DNA of 64,000 nt. Origin: Istiophorus platypterus. Taxonomy: Eukaryota > Chordata > Actinopteri > Istiophoriformes > Istiophoridae. The translations under genes and the position numbers were made by a program. Each line of letters begins with the position of its first letter. Position 1 is the stretch's first letter. Where the stretch lies: NCBI GenBank assembly GCA_016859345.1, contig CM029121.1:28012527-28076526 (forward strand), in the 5' to 3' direction. Positions 53,735 through 64,000 of the stretch are shown piece after piece. A model generated the notes under the pieces. It searched no databases and was not told where the DNA came from. It saw nothing but the letters and a program-made list of their open reading frames with translations.

Positions 53735-53968
53735 CCTCAGGTCAGTTCTAAACAGCAAAGTACAGATACTCCATTACAAAACTTCAAAATCCTACCAAAG
53801 TACAGAGGTAGTGAGAAAATGTACTTAAAGTATCACAGTAAAAGTACTTCCTGTAGTCCCGGTATAAACTCTAGAGTAAAGTACAGGTACTTTAAATTTG
53901 TACTCTAAAACAGTACCAGAGTAAATACATGAGTAATATACTCAAAATGTACTGGATTCCTCCACTGA
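53735..53968. mobile_element. end fragment of the TACTTTTACT dispersed repeat
   Basis: Contains cagtaaaagtacttcctgtagt, ggtactttaaatttgtac and the terminus aaaatgtactggattcctccactgat, matching the ends of the element at 19464-20234. Confidence 0.6.
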
Positions 53969-54299
53969 TAGTGATGAGTGTTAAATGTCATAATATCATC
54001 TTTAGATTTTTGTTATTTAAATACTGCTCTGACTCAATGTAGCGGCACCTAAGGGTTTTTCAATGCTTCTAACAGGACGGACGTTCTCTCGTCGCGTCGG
54101 TTCCGGGCTCAGAGTCTTGCTCGGCGGCACGTCGGCAGCAGCGGCCACGGGGGGAAGTGAACCGCAAAAACCGAGTCCAACACACACGGAGGAATAAATG
54201 CGACGGTCTCCATGGAACCACTTTCTGTTGAAGAACCCGTTCTAACAAGAACCGGCCGCGACGTCCGGGGATTTAAGAAAACCGAGACGCTGTTTCACT

Positions 54300-54849
54300 C
54301 CACCTGAGAAGAGAAGGGAGGTGTTTTCCTGCACATTGTAGCCGAGCAGACATTTTAAATCACAGACAGACAAAAGAATAACGAGAAGTTTAAAAAGAAT
54401 TTCCAATCATTGGCTTGAGAGGAAGTTTTTATCATTATTTGTAAGTGATTCCTCATAATGATTATTGAGCGATTTCACTGAGGAAGGACGGTTTCTTGAG
54501 CACCTGTCTGTCATAATGAGGTGGAGTGTAACTCCCCCATCCAGCAGGGGGCAGCCACACTTCACCGTCGTCCTCGGCTCCTCACGCTGCTAAAAATTAA
54601 TTAATAATAATGTGTCTGCGGCAGAGATGTCGGATCCTTTTTCCCTCCCACCTTTTTCTTACAGTGTCAGTCACACATCTCAGATTACAATCGCCGCAGG
54701 CAACTCGCCATTATAATCTCTAATTACTATAATTATCACTGACGCTTCAGGGCCAAAATCTTTATCTTGCTCATGTGCAGCTGCCACATCGTCCTGAACC
54801 ACAAAGACAAAAAATATCAGCCTCCTCTTCTGACTAACTGTGATTAAGG

Positions 54850-54850
<1 letters not shown>
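54300..54850. promoter_or_regulatory. candidate non-coding regulatory segment
   Basis: Low-repeat AT-rich sequence with ccaatcattggcttgag, cctcataatgattattgag, gtcataatgaggtgg and ctctaattactataattatcac, rich in TAAT-type homeodomain cores. Texture suggests a conserved element; unproven. Confidence 0.25.
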
Positions 54851-54853
<3 letters not shown>

Positions 54854-54889
<36 letters not shown>

Positions 54890-54896
54890 GGGGGGC
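54854..54896. repeat. (GT)n microsatellite with terminal G run
   Basis: Perfect GT repeat followed by nine G. Confidence 0.93.
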
Positions 54897-54899
54897 AGA

Positions 54900-57800
54900 T
54901 TAATCATCATTTAAGACTTTTTACAGGCAAGCTGCATAATATCACAACAACACTGTAAAACACATCGAATATGAATATTTAAGGCGTGAAATGGTCACAC
55001 TGCCTAAAGTGTAGTCTGTACAGGTGTGTTTCGTTAATGAGTTCATTTACATGCTCACAGGTTCCCTGGGTTCCGAGTCTTATCCTGGTTTCGATCGAGA
55101 GAAACCTGGGTTTTCATTTCCCCGTCGACGTCGTCGGCGTCCGGTTTTCCGATCGTCTGTCCACAGGTGCGCGTCGACCCTTGAACGCCTCGGTCGCTCG
55201 TTTCATTCACCTGAAGACAGCACCACTGAAGTCAGACTTTCCTTTTGGCCAAGCCCTTATTTTTCTTTTACTGACTAACCCGGGTTAAATGCAGAGGTGC
55301 TTTCACTGTAAGCATTTACTTTTTCACAGGTAAACATTGTACTTTTATCTGACGGCTTTAGTCGCTTTACAGGTTAAGATTTTTCTTAAGAAAAAAAACA
55401 TGATCAGTTTCTAAAATACAATATTAAGATTAAACAGTGGCTCCAAACCGTTTCCAGACCGAAATGTCTCAATGACTGTTGGGTCTATTGTCGTGAGATG
55501 TCATGCAGACGCTCATGTTCCCCTCAGGATGAACCGTTCTGACTCTGGTGATCCTCTTACTTTTAATCTGGCGCCACTGTGTGGTTGACATTTCTGGTTT
55601 TAAATGAATTGTCACAAACTATTGAATTTACTTCAAAGAAGCCAGATATTCTTGGTCCCCAGAGGTTGTAGCCTACTTACTTTAGTGAGTTTTTCTGTAG
55701 CGTCACCATCAGGTCAAAATTTTAATCAGTCTGTTACTTTAGTTTGTGACCAAATACCTTCAAAACGACAAATATTCCCATGAGCCTCAGCTGCACTTTG
55801 TGTCTAGTGCTAAAAAAGCAAAAACATTAGCGAACATGCTAAACATTAGCATGTTAGCATTGTCACTGTGAGATTGTTAGCCTACTGATGTTAGCGTTTA
55901 ACACAGCTGAGTAAATGGCTGTAGACTCTTAATCGTGTTTGACCTCTAAGATGTATTTTCCGTTATGAGGAATTATTCTGCTAAAAACATTAAAAACTTT
56001 AACTCTTAACGAATAAAATACATCGGTAAACTCAAGCTGTTTTTTTAAAACTATCCTCAGTTATTTGATTAAAATACATTTTCACAAATACTAAGGAATC
56101 ATGTTTTTTTGTGTAAGGCAATAATTTCATAAACCCAGGATTCAGGATATTAATATTACTAGTGGTTCTCTCAATAAAGAAACTGTAGCTGACAGACATA
56201 AAAAGAAATAAATCACATAAAAATTCTGTTTTGTTCTGAGGCAGCTTTAAAGAGCAAAGAGAGACTGAAACCACATTTTTGAGCTGGTAAATTACACATG
56301 CGGCTTTTACACCGTCTGCTGATCCTCCTCCATTTTTACTGTTGCAAAACAAGTGGTTTTTCCATTTCAGGGAAAATCCAGTAATTGTCTACAAATCCCC
56401 CAAACAATGGGGACTAGTGTAAGACGGGGTCGAATGGATGTTTGCGAACGTGTGAAGGGGGAGTGTGTTCAGACTAAAAACCAGGTGTTTAGGGGCCCGG
56501 AGAGAGAGGGATGCAGGTTTACCTGGTTGACAGGTGTCAGCTCGACCCCCCGACGACACTGTCAGGTTGTTAAGCAGGTTCCTATGGCGCTTAACGTGAC
56601 CCCCCCCCAAATCACACTGGGACATTAAAGTTTCAGTCCATGGAAAAGTGCCGCATTCAACTTTCCCATGCTCGCCTGCTTACCATGCCGGGCAGGTTCC
56701 CTACTGACCAGCGAGTCCAGATCTCCGCGGGGTTTATCGGGATCCAGGTAGCCGACTTCAGAGGTAAAGAGGCCCCCGGTGAAGGCGGAGGCCCACGGAC
56801 CCCTTGATCTGCGCGACTCGGGGAGATTAGAGGCGAGCCGGAGAGAGCTCGGCCCTGGCGTCTCCGCCTGGTCTCAGTGGCTTTGCCGCCTCCGATGCGA
56901 GACGGTTCCTAAAACGCCGTTCGTTCCGCCTCTTCGCGGCCCGGGAGGATTCCTGAGTCACGCGGCAGCTTTTCAAGATTCAGCCCGACGGGAGGCGGCG
57001 AGTGTTTGAAGTGAGTAAAACACAACTGAAGACATATTGAAGCGGAGCAGTTCTCTCAAGCGACACAGGTGCACCTTATTAGAACGGTTTATTTTGACTG
57101 AACAGGTCTGGGATCGACTTTGCCGAGACCCTTTAGTCATGTATGGGAAAAAAAAAAACCCAACTGTGTTTGTGAGTCAGTCCGTGTCTCAGGCTCTTTA
57201 ACTGAAGCTTAAAGATGAAGTTTTTGTTTGTGAGACACATTCAAAGACAGAAAACGTGAATAAAGTTTGTCCTGGTGCGAGCAATAAAAGGCATTAGCTC
57301 GCCGCTCTGAGAGTTTGCTCCCACTCGGAAAGATTAGCGATGGTGGCTGATGAGGTCTGGTTCGCAGTCCGGGTTCCAGTTCAGGTCGCGGCTCTGTGCA
57401 GGGAAACAAACCTAAACTGATGCTGCCGGACGAGGGGACAAGGGGACGAGGGGACAAGGGGACGAGGGCAGCTGACGGAGGCCTCCAGCTGAAGACCAGA
57501 CTACCACAGTGGTCCGCATCAGGACGAGTATTACAGCGACGTCCTGGTGTGACAATGGATGGATTACTGAAAGGGGCCCTACAGGCAGAGGGCCAGGGGC
57601 CCCGAGAGGTTGTTTCGCACCCCCCTCAGTCCCAGGGGGCCGAGTCGGAGGCATGGGGGCCTTTTTACTTGTCTGTGCCCGGGTGCCCGTTTTCTCATAA
57701 TCCGTCCATTATTGTGACCCAGAGTTACAGCACAAACTTCATGCAACGGGGGGTCGAACATCGGCGAAGCCGCCGCAGAGTCACACCACCGCCTGATAAA

Positions 57801-58040
57801 ACTTATCCGACGCAAAACTGCTGCTTCGGTTCCTGCTTTTTCCCAGGATATGGCTCGGGGGGGGGCACCCTGGCTCACTCAGCTTCCTGTGCTGAAGACC
57901 TTCCTCCATCTCGGTAGAAAAACCTCACTCTGAGAGCCTCCTCTTCCGTCACAGCCCGTTTTTCCCTTTGTTTTGTCTGCTAGGGTTTGAGGGCATCTCC
58001 TCCAGACAGAACAGCACAGTCAGCGCCATCGTCTGCCTGA
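54900..58040. other. gene-poor segment
   Basis: No gene recognised. Contains a 10-base tandem tract (gaggggacaa/gaggggacga) at about 57430-57468. A segment at 57600-57720 shares its ...tctcataatcc(g/c)tcca block with 1460-1485 and is probably another dispersed repeat. A high-complexity stretch at 57180-57350 might be regulatory. Confidence 0.45.
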
Positions 58041-58275
58041 AGCCTGGAAGGAAAAAAAAAGTCCTCAGAAATACTCCAATTCTTTTTCTCTGCTGAGTCT
58101 TAGCTCTTCACTTTTTCTAATTAACTCTGGAGCACAGAGCATTCGAATCCAATCTACCTCCTTCTCCGCTCTTAAACCTGCAATAAGGGATTTTATTACC
58201 CACTTAAGGGCCAATGGAAATAAGTGGAGTGCACCACACGCATCACCTTTTAAGTTGATACGTGATGATTAGTAC

Positions 58276-58488
58276 CTGGATCCGGTTTCCGAGTCCACCT
58301 GACGAGTCTCGCCCTCCCTCTTCTTTTAGCTCCAGTTTTGGTCTCCACCAGCTCCTGAGGGAAACCTCTGGCTCTTTAGCCGCTAATAGCTCCGCCATGT
58401 TCACCGGCCGGTCTCTGGCCGGGTCCGTCTGCTGTTTGCTGTCGAGCGGGAAGAACCTCGGAGGCCGAACCCCGACGGGCTGCAAATC
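58276..58488 (-). other. orphan exon-like segment, 71 codons
   Basis: On the minus strand a pyrimidine-rich acceptor (ctctgttcttctctgtgcag) precedes 213 bases of open frame, followed by a gtacta donor. The exon is phase 0-0. The peptide begins DLQPVGVRPPRFFPLD and includes NMAELLAAKEPEVSLRSWW; I do not recognise it. A second good minus-strand acceptor (ctttttttttccttccag) lies downstream, with its exon beginning at 58043. It could be part of an unannotated gene or long noncoding RNA, or chance. Confidence 0.3.
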
Positions 58489-59212
58489 CTGCACAGAGAA
58501 GAACAGAGCCGCGAATGTTACCCCCAACTCAAACATATTGATTATTAGCATGTGGGACTGGTGTAATACCGACCGGATTCGGTGGATGTATCAACCTTGA
58601 GCCGGGCTTCATCTAAAGTAATCTCCAGCCGATGATGTGCTAACTCGGGGTCTTGGCAGTAATGTGAACATTAATCCGTCCGTCATCAGAGATACAAACG
58701 GACACATCAACACCAATATTCAGCACAAGCTAATTAGCTAATTAGCTAAAGTCGGCTCGAAAAGGAAACGGACGTCACGCGCTAGTTTCCATGTTTGTGA
58801 TGTCATCGTGTAGCGATTTAGATATACGCAAAAATGGAAAAGAAGAAAGTGGAACTACAGAGTCATGACTAGAGAAGATCCAGACACCGGAATAAACTGT
58901 GTAAAACTTGAACAGTCAAGTTCCCTGAACGACAGTTACATCCGAATAAAATCCAGTGTGAGAACCAGAACAAGTCAGCTCATCTTAAAGCGTTGGTCTG
59001 GATCCGGTTCCACTTGGTGACAAACAGAACAACTGAGGAAGCTAATCGGCTCCAGGGCTCCTCACGCGCACACACACACACGATAGCATCCGAAAACTCT
59101 TGTTCTTATGTATACATAAAACTACACAAGTCATATTCGTTCAACTTAGCTTCGCTCCTTATTTTTCCCACTGTAATCCACACCCCACCCGCAGTGGCTC
59201 TATGAGGCCCCC

Positions 59213-59270
59213 TGAGGCGGGCCCCCCCGAGGCGGGCCCCCCTGAGGCGGGGCTCCCTGGGGGGGCCCCA
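59213..59270. repeat. (ctgaggcgggccccc)n short tandem repeat
   Basis: Three to four 15- to 17-base GC-rich units. Confidence 0.85.
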
Positions 59271-59784
59271 GGAACAACAGTGTGGCTGGTGTTGTGTTAC
59301 CTTGTGAGTCTCTATTGGTGGAAAAATATGGTGCTGGAGACACCTACAGCAGGTGTCTGCCTGTCTGTCTCTGCCTGTCTCTGTCTGTCTTCCTGCCTGT
59401 CTGCCTGTGGACAGATCAGATAGTTGAGTGATTCTCTTCTTCCTCTTCATTTCCACCTGCAGGTTGGACACAAGCTTCTCTCCACAGTGTCAGTGGAAGG
59501 CGCCGGCTGATATGAAGTATGTCAGCCAGCAGCAAACTGCACATTTGTTAATTACCCTATATAACCTTCCACAAATTGCCTGTTGTTTGCCCCTGGTGCT
59601 GGAGATAGCCCAGGCTCCCTGTGCAGGAGTGGGGGCGCTGGCAGAGAGTGTGTGTGTGTGTGTGGGGGCGGGGTCAGTGTTGTAATACACAGCATCCGAT
59701 CGCTGCTCAGCTTATCAGCCTGACGCCGCCGTCGCTCTCTCAGCGGGACTTTGAGCTGCTGAATCGACTTTTTTTAAATCGGTT

Positions 59785-60015
59785 GTGCCGTGTTCCGGGG
59801 GCCGTGCCGCAGTCGGGGGGCCGCGCCGTGTTCCGGGAGCCGCGCTGCATTCAGGGGGCCGCGCCGTGTTCAGGGGGCCGCCGCGGAGCTGACCCGGCCG
59901 GCTTCATTTCCGGGCGGCGTCCTGCCGGGGAATCAGGGCATGGATACGGCCGACGCCCGGCTGGGACGCCTGGCCGGGACGCCCGGTGATGTTCCGGCGA
60001 CAGCCGGTTCCGTTT
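59785..60015. repeat. CpG-rich imperfect repeat (gccgtgttccgggggcc)
   Basis: Repeated gccgtgttc(c/a)gggggccg blocks, passing into non-repetitive CpG-rich sequence to about 60015. It could be a small CpG island, but no adjoining gene is seen. Confidence 0.6.
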
Positions 60016-63000
60016 AGCTGACACGGGTCTGGTTCCGGTGTAATAAAGGCGAGAGCTGTCATGCGGTTACAGGGCTGGCTGGGACTTATTATTAACTGCG
60101 GATTAATATGAATATTTCATTTCAAATATTCTAGATATTTCGCTTATTATGCAGCGCTGAGCAGAAGATGCAGCTGTGGATTTTAACATCCTCCTCCACT
60201 ATATAATAATTCTGCTTCTAATACTATCACATGAACATTACAACAAACCAAATCCACTAATTCTTTTGAGATGCTCGGAGCTGGAGGATAAGTAGTGTTT
60301 GTTGAGATTATGTTTAAAATTGCATTCACTTGAATTTAACATGCTCACATTATGATACTGTACTTGAAAGGGAAAAAAAGGAAAGAAAGGGCCGAACTGA
60401 GGAGAGTTCACAGTATTTTAGTGTGTGTTTGCTTTTCTTGTTCATTTTCAGAGCCTCTGCAGCTTCACCCAACTTCCAATTTCTTTTAAAGCTTGTTTTA
60501 GACACTAAACTGACTTTAGCAATGACACCATTGTCCTACAATGTCAACTGAAAGAAAAGAAAGAAATAGGGAATCTTTCAATGTGAGGGATAAAAAAACC
60601 CCACAAATGGTGGTTTCTGTTTCTAGCAAACTAGCAAACGTTTATTCACTCGGTACATTGGCTGGTTTGGGCGAATCAGTGCAGCCCACACCCACGGCCG
60701 AAGCCTGAACTCTTCGTCTTCACTCAGCGTCAGTTCTCGCGGCATCCTCCGCCTTTCTCAGACCAACAGCGTACTGCGATGGTGACACCACCACACAGGC
60801 TCTGATTAAATTTTATGTTTTATGAGTTAATCCACCAAAAGGACATAATATAGACTCTCTCAATACCGGCAAATATCTCAGTTGACCTAAGCCTGTATAT
60901 ATACTCACACTTCAGCCCTGAGCAGCGTCTACGAGCCGCCTAACGACTAACACCCACGTAAAACTCGTCAAGGAAAACCAGTGAAACGCAGGAGCAGAAG
61001 AAAAACGGCGGGATGAGGTGAATCCAGTCCCGTAACATTAGGTCGACGGGGACGGACTTTCTGACGGGGAGGACTCGGCCGGTCTCGGGTCCTCGTGCGT
61101 CCCCGTCTCAGGGAAAAAGCTCATTCTCAGCGTGTGACAAACCTCCCCGAGTGCCGCCTGGTATCGAATCCTTTTTCATGCGCGCTGCCTCTGCGATCTC
61201 CAGCCCCGCCCTTCTTCCTCAGCCCTCTCCGTCCTCTGATGCTCGGCCCAGGGCCCGCGGCTAGACACGCTCCCTGACTTCCTGTGTGTGTGTGGGTCTG
61301 ACTCGTCAGATGATGGTAGATATCAGAATCCGTAATGAGGATGGAGGAGGCCTCCCCGGAGGATCTGCTGGATCAGGAGCCGCCGACCCGCATCGCTAAG
61401 TAGCAGCTCACCCGCCGTCACGCCGCCTCGGAGAAGTCGCGCCTGATGAATTGGTAATCTGAGGGGGGCCGGGCCCCCGAGGAGGGCCGGGGCCGTCAGT
61501 ACAGGCGCTATTGCCGGCAGATAGAGGCCACGTGGTTCTTCACGTGTGGTGAATCATCTATTTATCTCAAAATTCCAAGTTTCTTAAAAAAAATGCATAG
61601 CAAGCAATTAACGGAAAAATTTTATGTTTGTTAGGTACTTGGATGATTTTACATGTGACCGTCTGTTGTTGTTGTTCTATGTTATCCGTGGATTTCTTTT
61701 CGGTGTTTTTTTGAACCCGCGTGTAAATAGTCACATGGCAGCTACTGGGGTATTTACACCCGTAACAAAAGCCCGGTGGCCCCCTTGGCCCCCTTGCCAC
61801 CCTCGCCTGCCTCGGACCCCTCGGCGCCCCGTTTTCTCGCCTTCATCAGGTGTGTTTTTGTTAGAAATGAAGGTGCAGGACGCTGCGATGTTCAACAAGC
61901 ACCGGATGCCGACCCACTTTCCAGCTGCTGCTTTCTGGCCGACAGGCAGGGGGAAGTCAGGCGAGCGACAAAGCCCTCGGGGGAAGAGGTGGAGACAGAT
62001 GATTAAATCGTTGTGGGTCCCGGTTGGTTCGGCCTCGGTGAGGATTAGGAAAAGATCCCGGTTTGGGTTAAAACAGACCCTGTCCCAACGTTAACCGGGC
62101 GTTATAGAACCTTTCTGCTAGAACTTCCCCAGTGACAAAGAGAAAAGGTCCAGGAGAACTGAGAACCTGACGCTGTCGCTGACATTCGTCACTGAAGAAA
62201 ATACCGCCTCAGCATCTCATCTCAAAAACGTCCCAACGCGTCTCAGGTCGCGTTCAACCCTTCGAGGCCAATGAAGCAAAACCTTTGAGTGTGAAACCGA
62301 CAACACACAACACAACCCGCAGCTTAAAATTAATTTACTCTCATTTTTTTCAAGTGTTCGGCACTTGCCACCACCTGATTAACGCCCCCCCGACCCCCAC
62401 CTCCAGCTCCGACCCCGACCTGCCTCTTCTCCACGGAGGGAGCCAAGTGAAGCTAGAACTTCTGGGTTCTGATCCAGAGGCAATAAAACTCTGTTCGAAC
62501 TCTCGATGCCATTTGTAACAACACTAATATTTTACTGTTCAGCCCTGGAACGGAGCCTTACTCAGCAATGTGTTTGGCGGCTTAAAAAAAAAAGATAGTA
62601 TCATTTTTCTCTAATGTTTCAGTCTCAGGTTTTTGGTTCCAGGAAGGTGTGAAAAATGGTTTAGACAACACATGTATTCAAACGTTTCTTCCTTTATCAG
62701 CAATTCTGTGCCATTTTCAGCCCCTAATTTTTGTCTTTGTTTCATCAGGAGTGAAACAATAATTAATATCACGTAGTCCGATGAAAAGCCAGAAATAGTC
62801 GGGGTTGTTAAGATTTTAAGCTGAGAAAGTTGAAACTGTGCAGCCGCTGGTCCTGCTCTTTGGCGGCTTTAATTAATCATCAATGGACGGTGGAGGTCGG
62901 TCGCCGAAAAGAGGTCAAAACAACATCTCATTTAAGAACAGCCCTCCGAGGCGCTCACGTTCGAGGCCCCCCCCGTTGTGAGAGGACAGCGTGACCAGGC

Positions 63001-64000
63001 TTGGAGGAGGCGCTCTAACCCCCCCGACGGTTCGGGTCGAGGACGGCGACCGCTCGCCGACGCCGCGTCCCGGAAACATCACGATCACCTTTAAATCTCG
63101 GCTGCCACGTTTCAGGGGAGGAAACGCAAGCATGAGCTGGTTAGAATATATATTTAATTATGAAGCTGAGATATATATTTCATTATCTCCTTGCAATATT
63201 ATATTATGGCTCACAGCTTATGAGTGATGCGTAGGACGACTTTATGTAATTAGTGCGGATTTATTCAAGGCGTGCAGATAGGGATCTCTGAACCCTAATT
63301 CAACATGGTGTGGATGTAATGCTGGCACTTTAATGTTATTACTAGAGCCTTTAAAGTCCAATAAGGGGCCATTTTTTTTCTCTTTCATTTGCTTTATCTA
63401 ACCAGACGGTGACATCTGGAGATAATGAACTTTAATTTCTGTCACAGCCGGGGGGGGGGGGGGTGTTAAAAAAAAAAACACGAAAAACTGAGCTTATTTG
63501 AAATAGTTTATTTTTCAGCACAACTTTCAAATTATTTAAGAGGAGCTCATCAGTTGTTATCTCACGAAACCAATATTTTTTCATTGTGATGTGCTGATCC
63601 GCCTGAGATGGGAATTGGCCACGGTGCCGTCTGACGAGCTCGTGGGGATGAAACGTACAGAAGCGGCGCGAACGGCGGCTCGGAAACCGCCGGAAGCTCG
63701 CGGAGAGACGAGGCGGCGCTTTAATCTCTCTAACGTGCCGGGTTACATCATGCCCCGCTGCCCCTGCCGGCTGTGGGAACCTTTCAACCTCCTCCCTTAA
63801 CTCAGCCGCGCTGTACGGCTAGCATTTGGCTACGGTTCGTCCGCCGTGACCTCCGACCCCGACCTGTTCACCCCTCTGCCGGCGAGGGAAACGGGCAGCG
63901 CACCCCAGGTTGCAAAATATGCCAGGCGTTCGTGCCCGATCCAAGACAGCGACAGCGAGAGATGAACGGAAACCCGGCGATCAGAGAGAAGTGGCGAGAC

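Larger units (their letters stand above)
58500..64000. other. gene-poor right end of window
   Basis: No gene recognised on either strand. There are patches of high-complexity AT-rich sequence with TAAT cores, notably 59500-59600, 62850-62900 and 63130-63430, alternating with CpG-rich stretches (61030-61450, 62940-63080, 63590-63830). A G-run/A-run lies at 63451-63478. Confidence 0.45.

Noticed and set aside
57396..57917. 173-codon plus-strand frame
   Set aside because: Overlaps a tandem repeat and a likely dispersed repeat, with low-complexity composition and no family resemblance.
53131..64000. gnao1, the convergent neighbour of AMFR in human
   Set aside because: I looked for its conserved C-terminal exon motifs (NNLRGCGLY, TCATDT) in the translated frames of both strands and found none.

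Overview
The window reads as nuclear DNA of a ray-finned fish, most likely a percomorph teleost. It carries intron-containing vertebrate genes with GT-AG junctions and short introns, many microsatellites, and several copies of dispersed repeats that I recognise from percomorph genomes. Gene identities come from reading the translated exons against remembered vertebrate families; no database search was run.

Layout. (1) 1-1904: the last three coding exons of an L-type/y+L amino-acid transporter, slc7a6-like, plus strand, with its start outside the window. (2) 7155-14655: complete dus2 (tRNA dihydrouridine synthase 2), 15 coding exons, 520 codons. (3) 17232-35287: nfatc3, nine coding exons. (4) 37424-39057: pdcd2l on the minus strand, two exons, convergent with nfatc3. 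(5) 40852-51275: complete amfr (gp78 ubiquitin ligase), 13 coding exons, 645 codons, head-to-head with pdcd2l. (6) 53131-64000: no gene recognised, only repeats, CpG-rich patches, several stretches resembling conserved non-coding elements, and one orphan exon-like segment on the minus strand. The slc7a6-dus2-nfatc3 neighbourhood matches human 16q22.1 as I remember it; amfr lies at human 16q13 and PDCD2L on human 19q, so the right half is a different arrangement. The genes are unrelated housekeeping and signalling genes and form no operon-like system.

Most striking feature. The large second coding exon of nfatc3 contains a 2,563-bp tandem array of 233 units of 11 bp (23379-25941), inserted in the SP1 serine-proline motif of the NFAT regulatory domain. 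It directly follows nine in-frame 12-bp units coding Gln-Ser-Pro-Arg, and its unit is the 12-bp unit minus one C. Because 11 is not a multiple of 3, all three forward frames through the array encode the same cyclic 11-residue peptide and none contains a stop; the reverse strand is open too. The frame entering the array (calcineurin-docking N-terminus) and the frame leaving it (Rel DNA-binding region) do not match with 233 units: the entering frame stops at 25965-25967, while the Rel domain is read one frame away. Copy number modulo 3 therefore decides whether full-length NFATC3 is made: 232 or 235 units would be in frame. This is either an assembly copy-number error, a length-polymorphic on/off allele, or a locus rescued by splicing or frameshifting inside the array. 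The array also sits where other NFATC3 proteins carry SP2, the basic nuclear-localisation motif and SP3.
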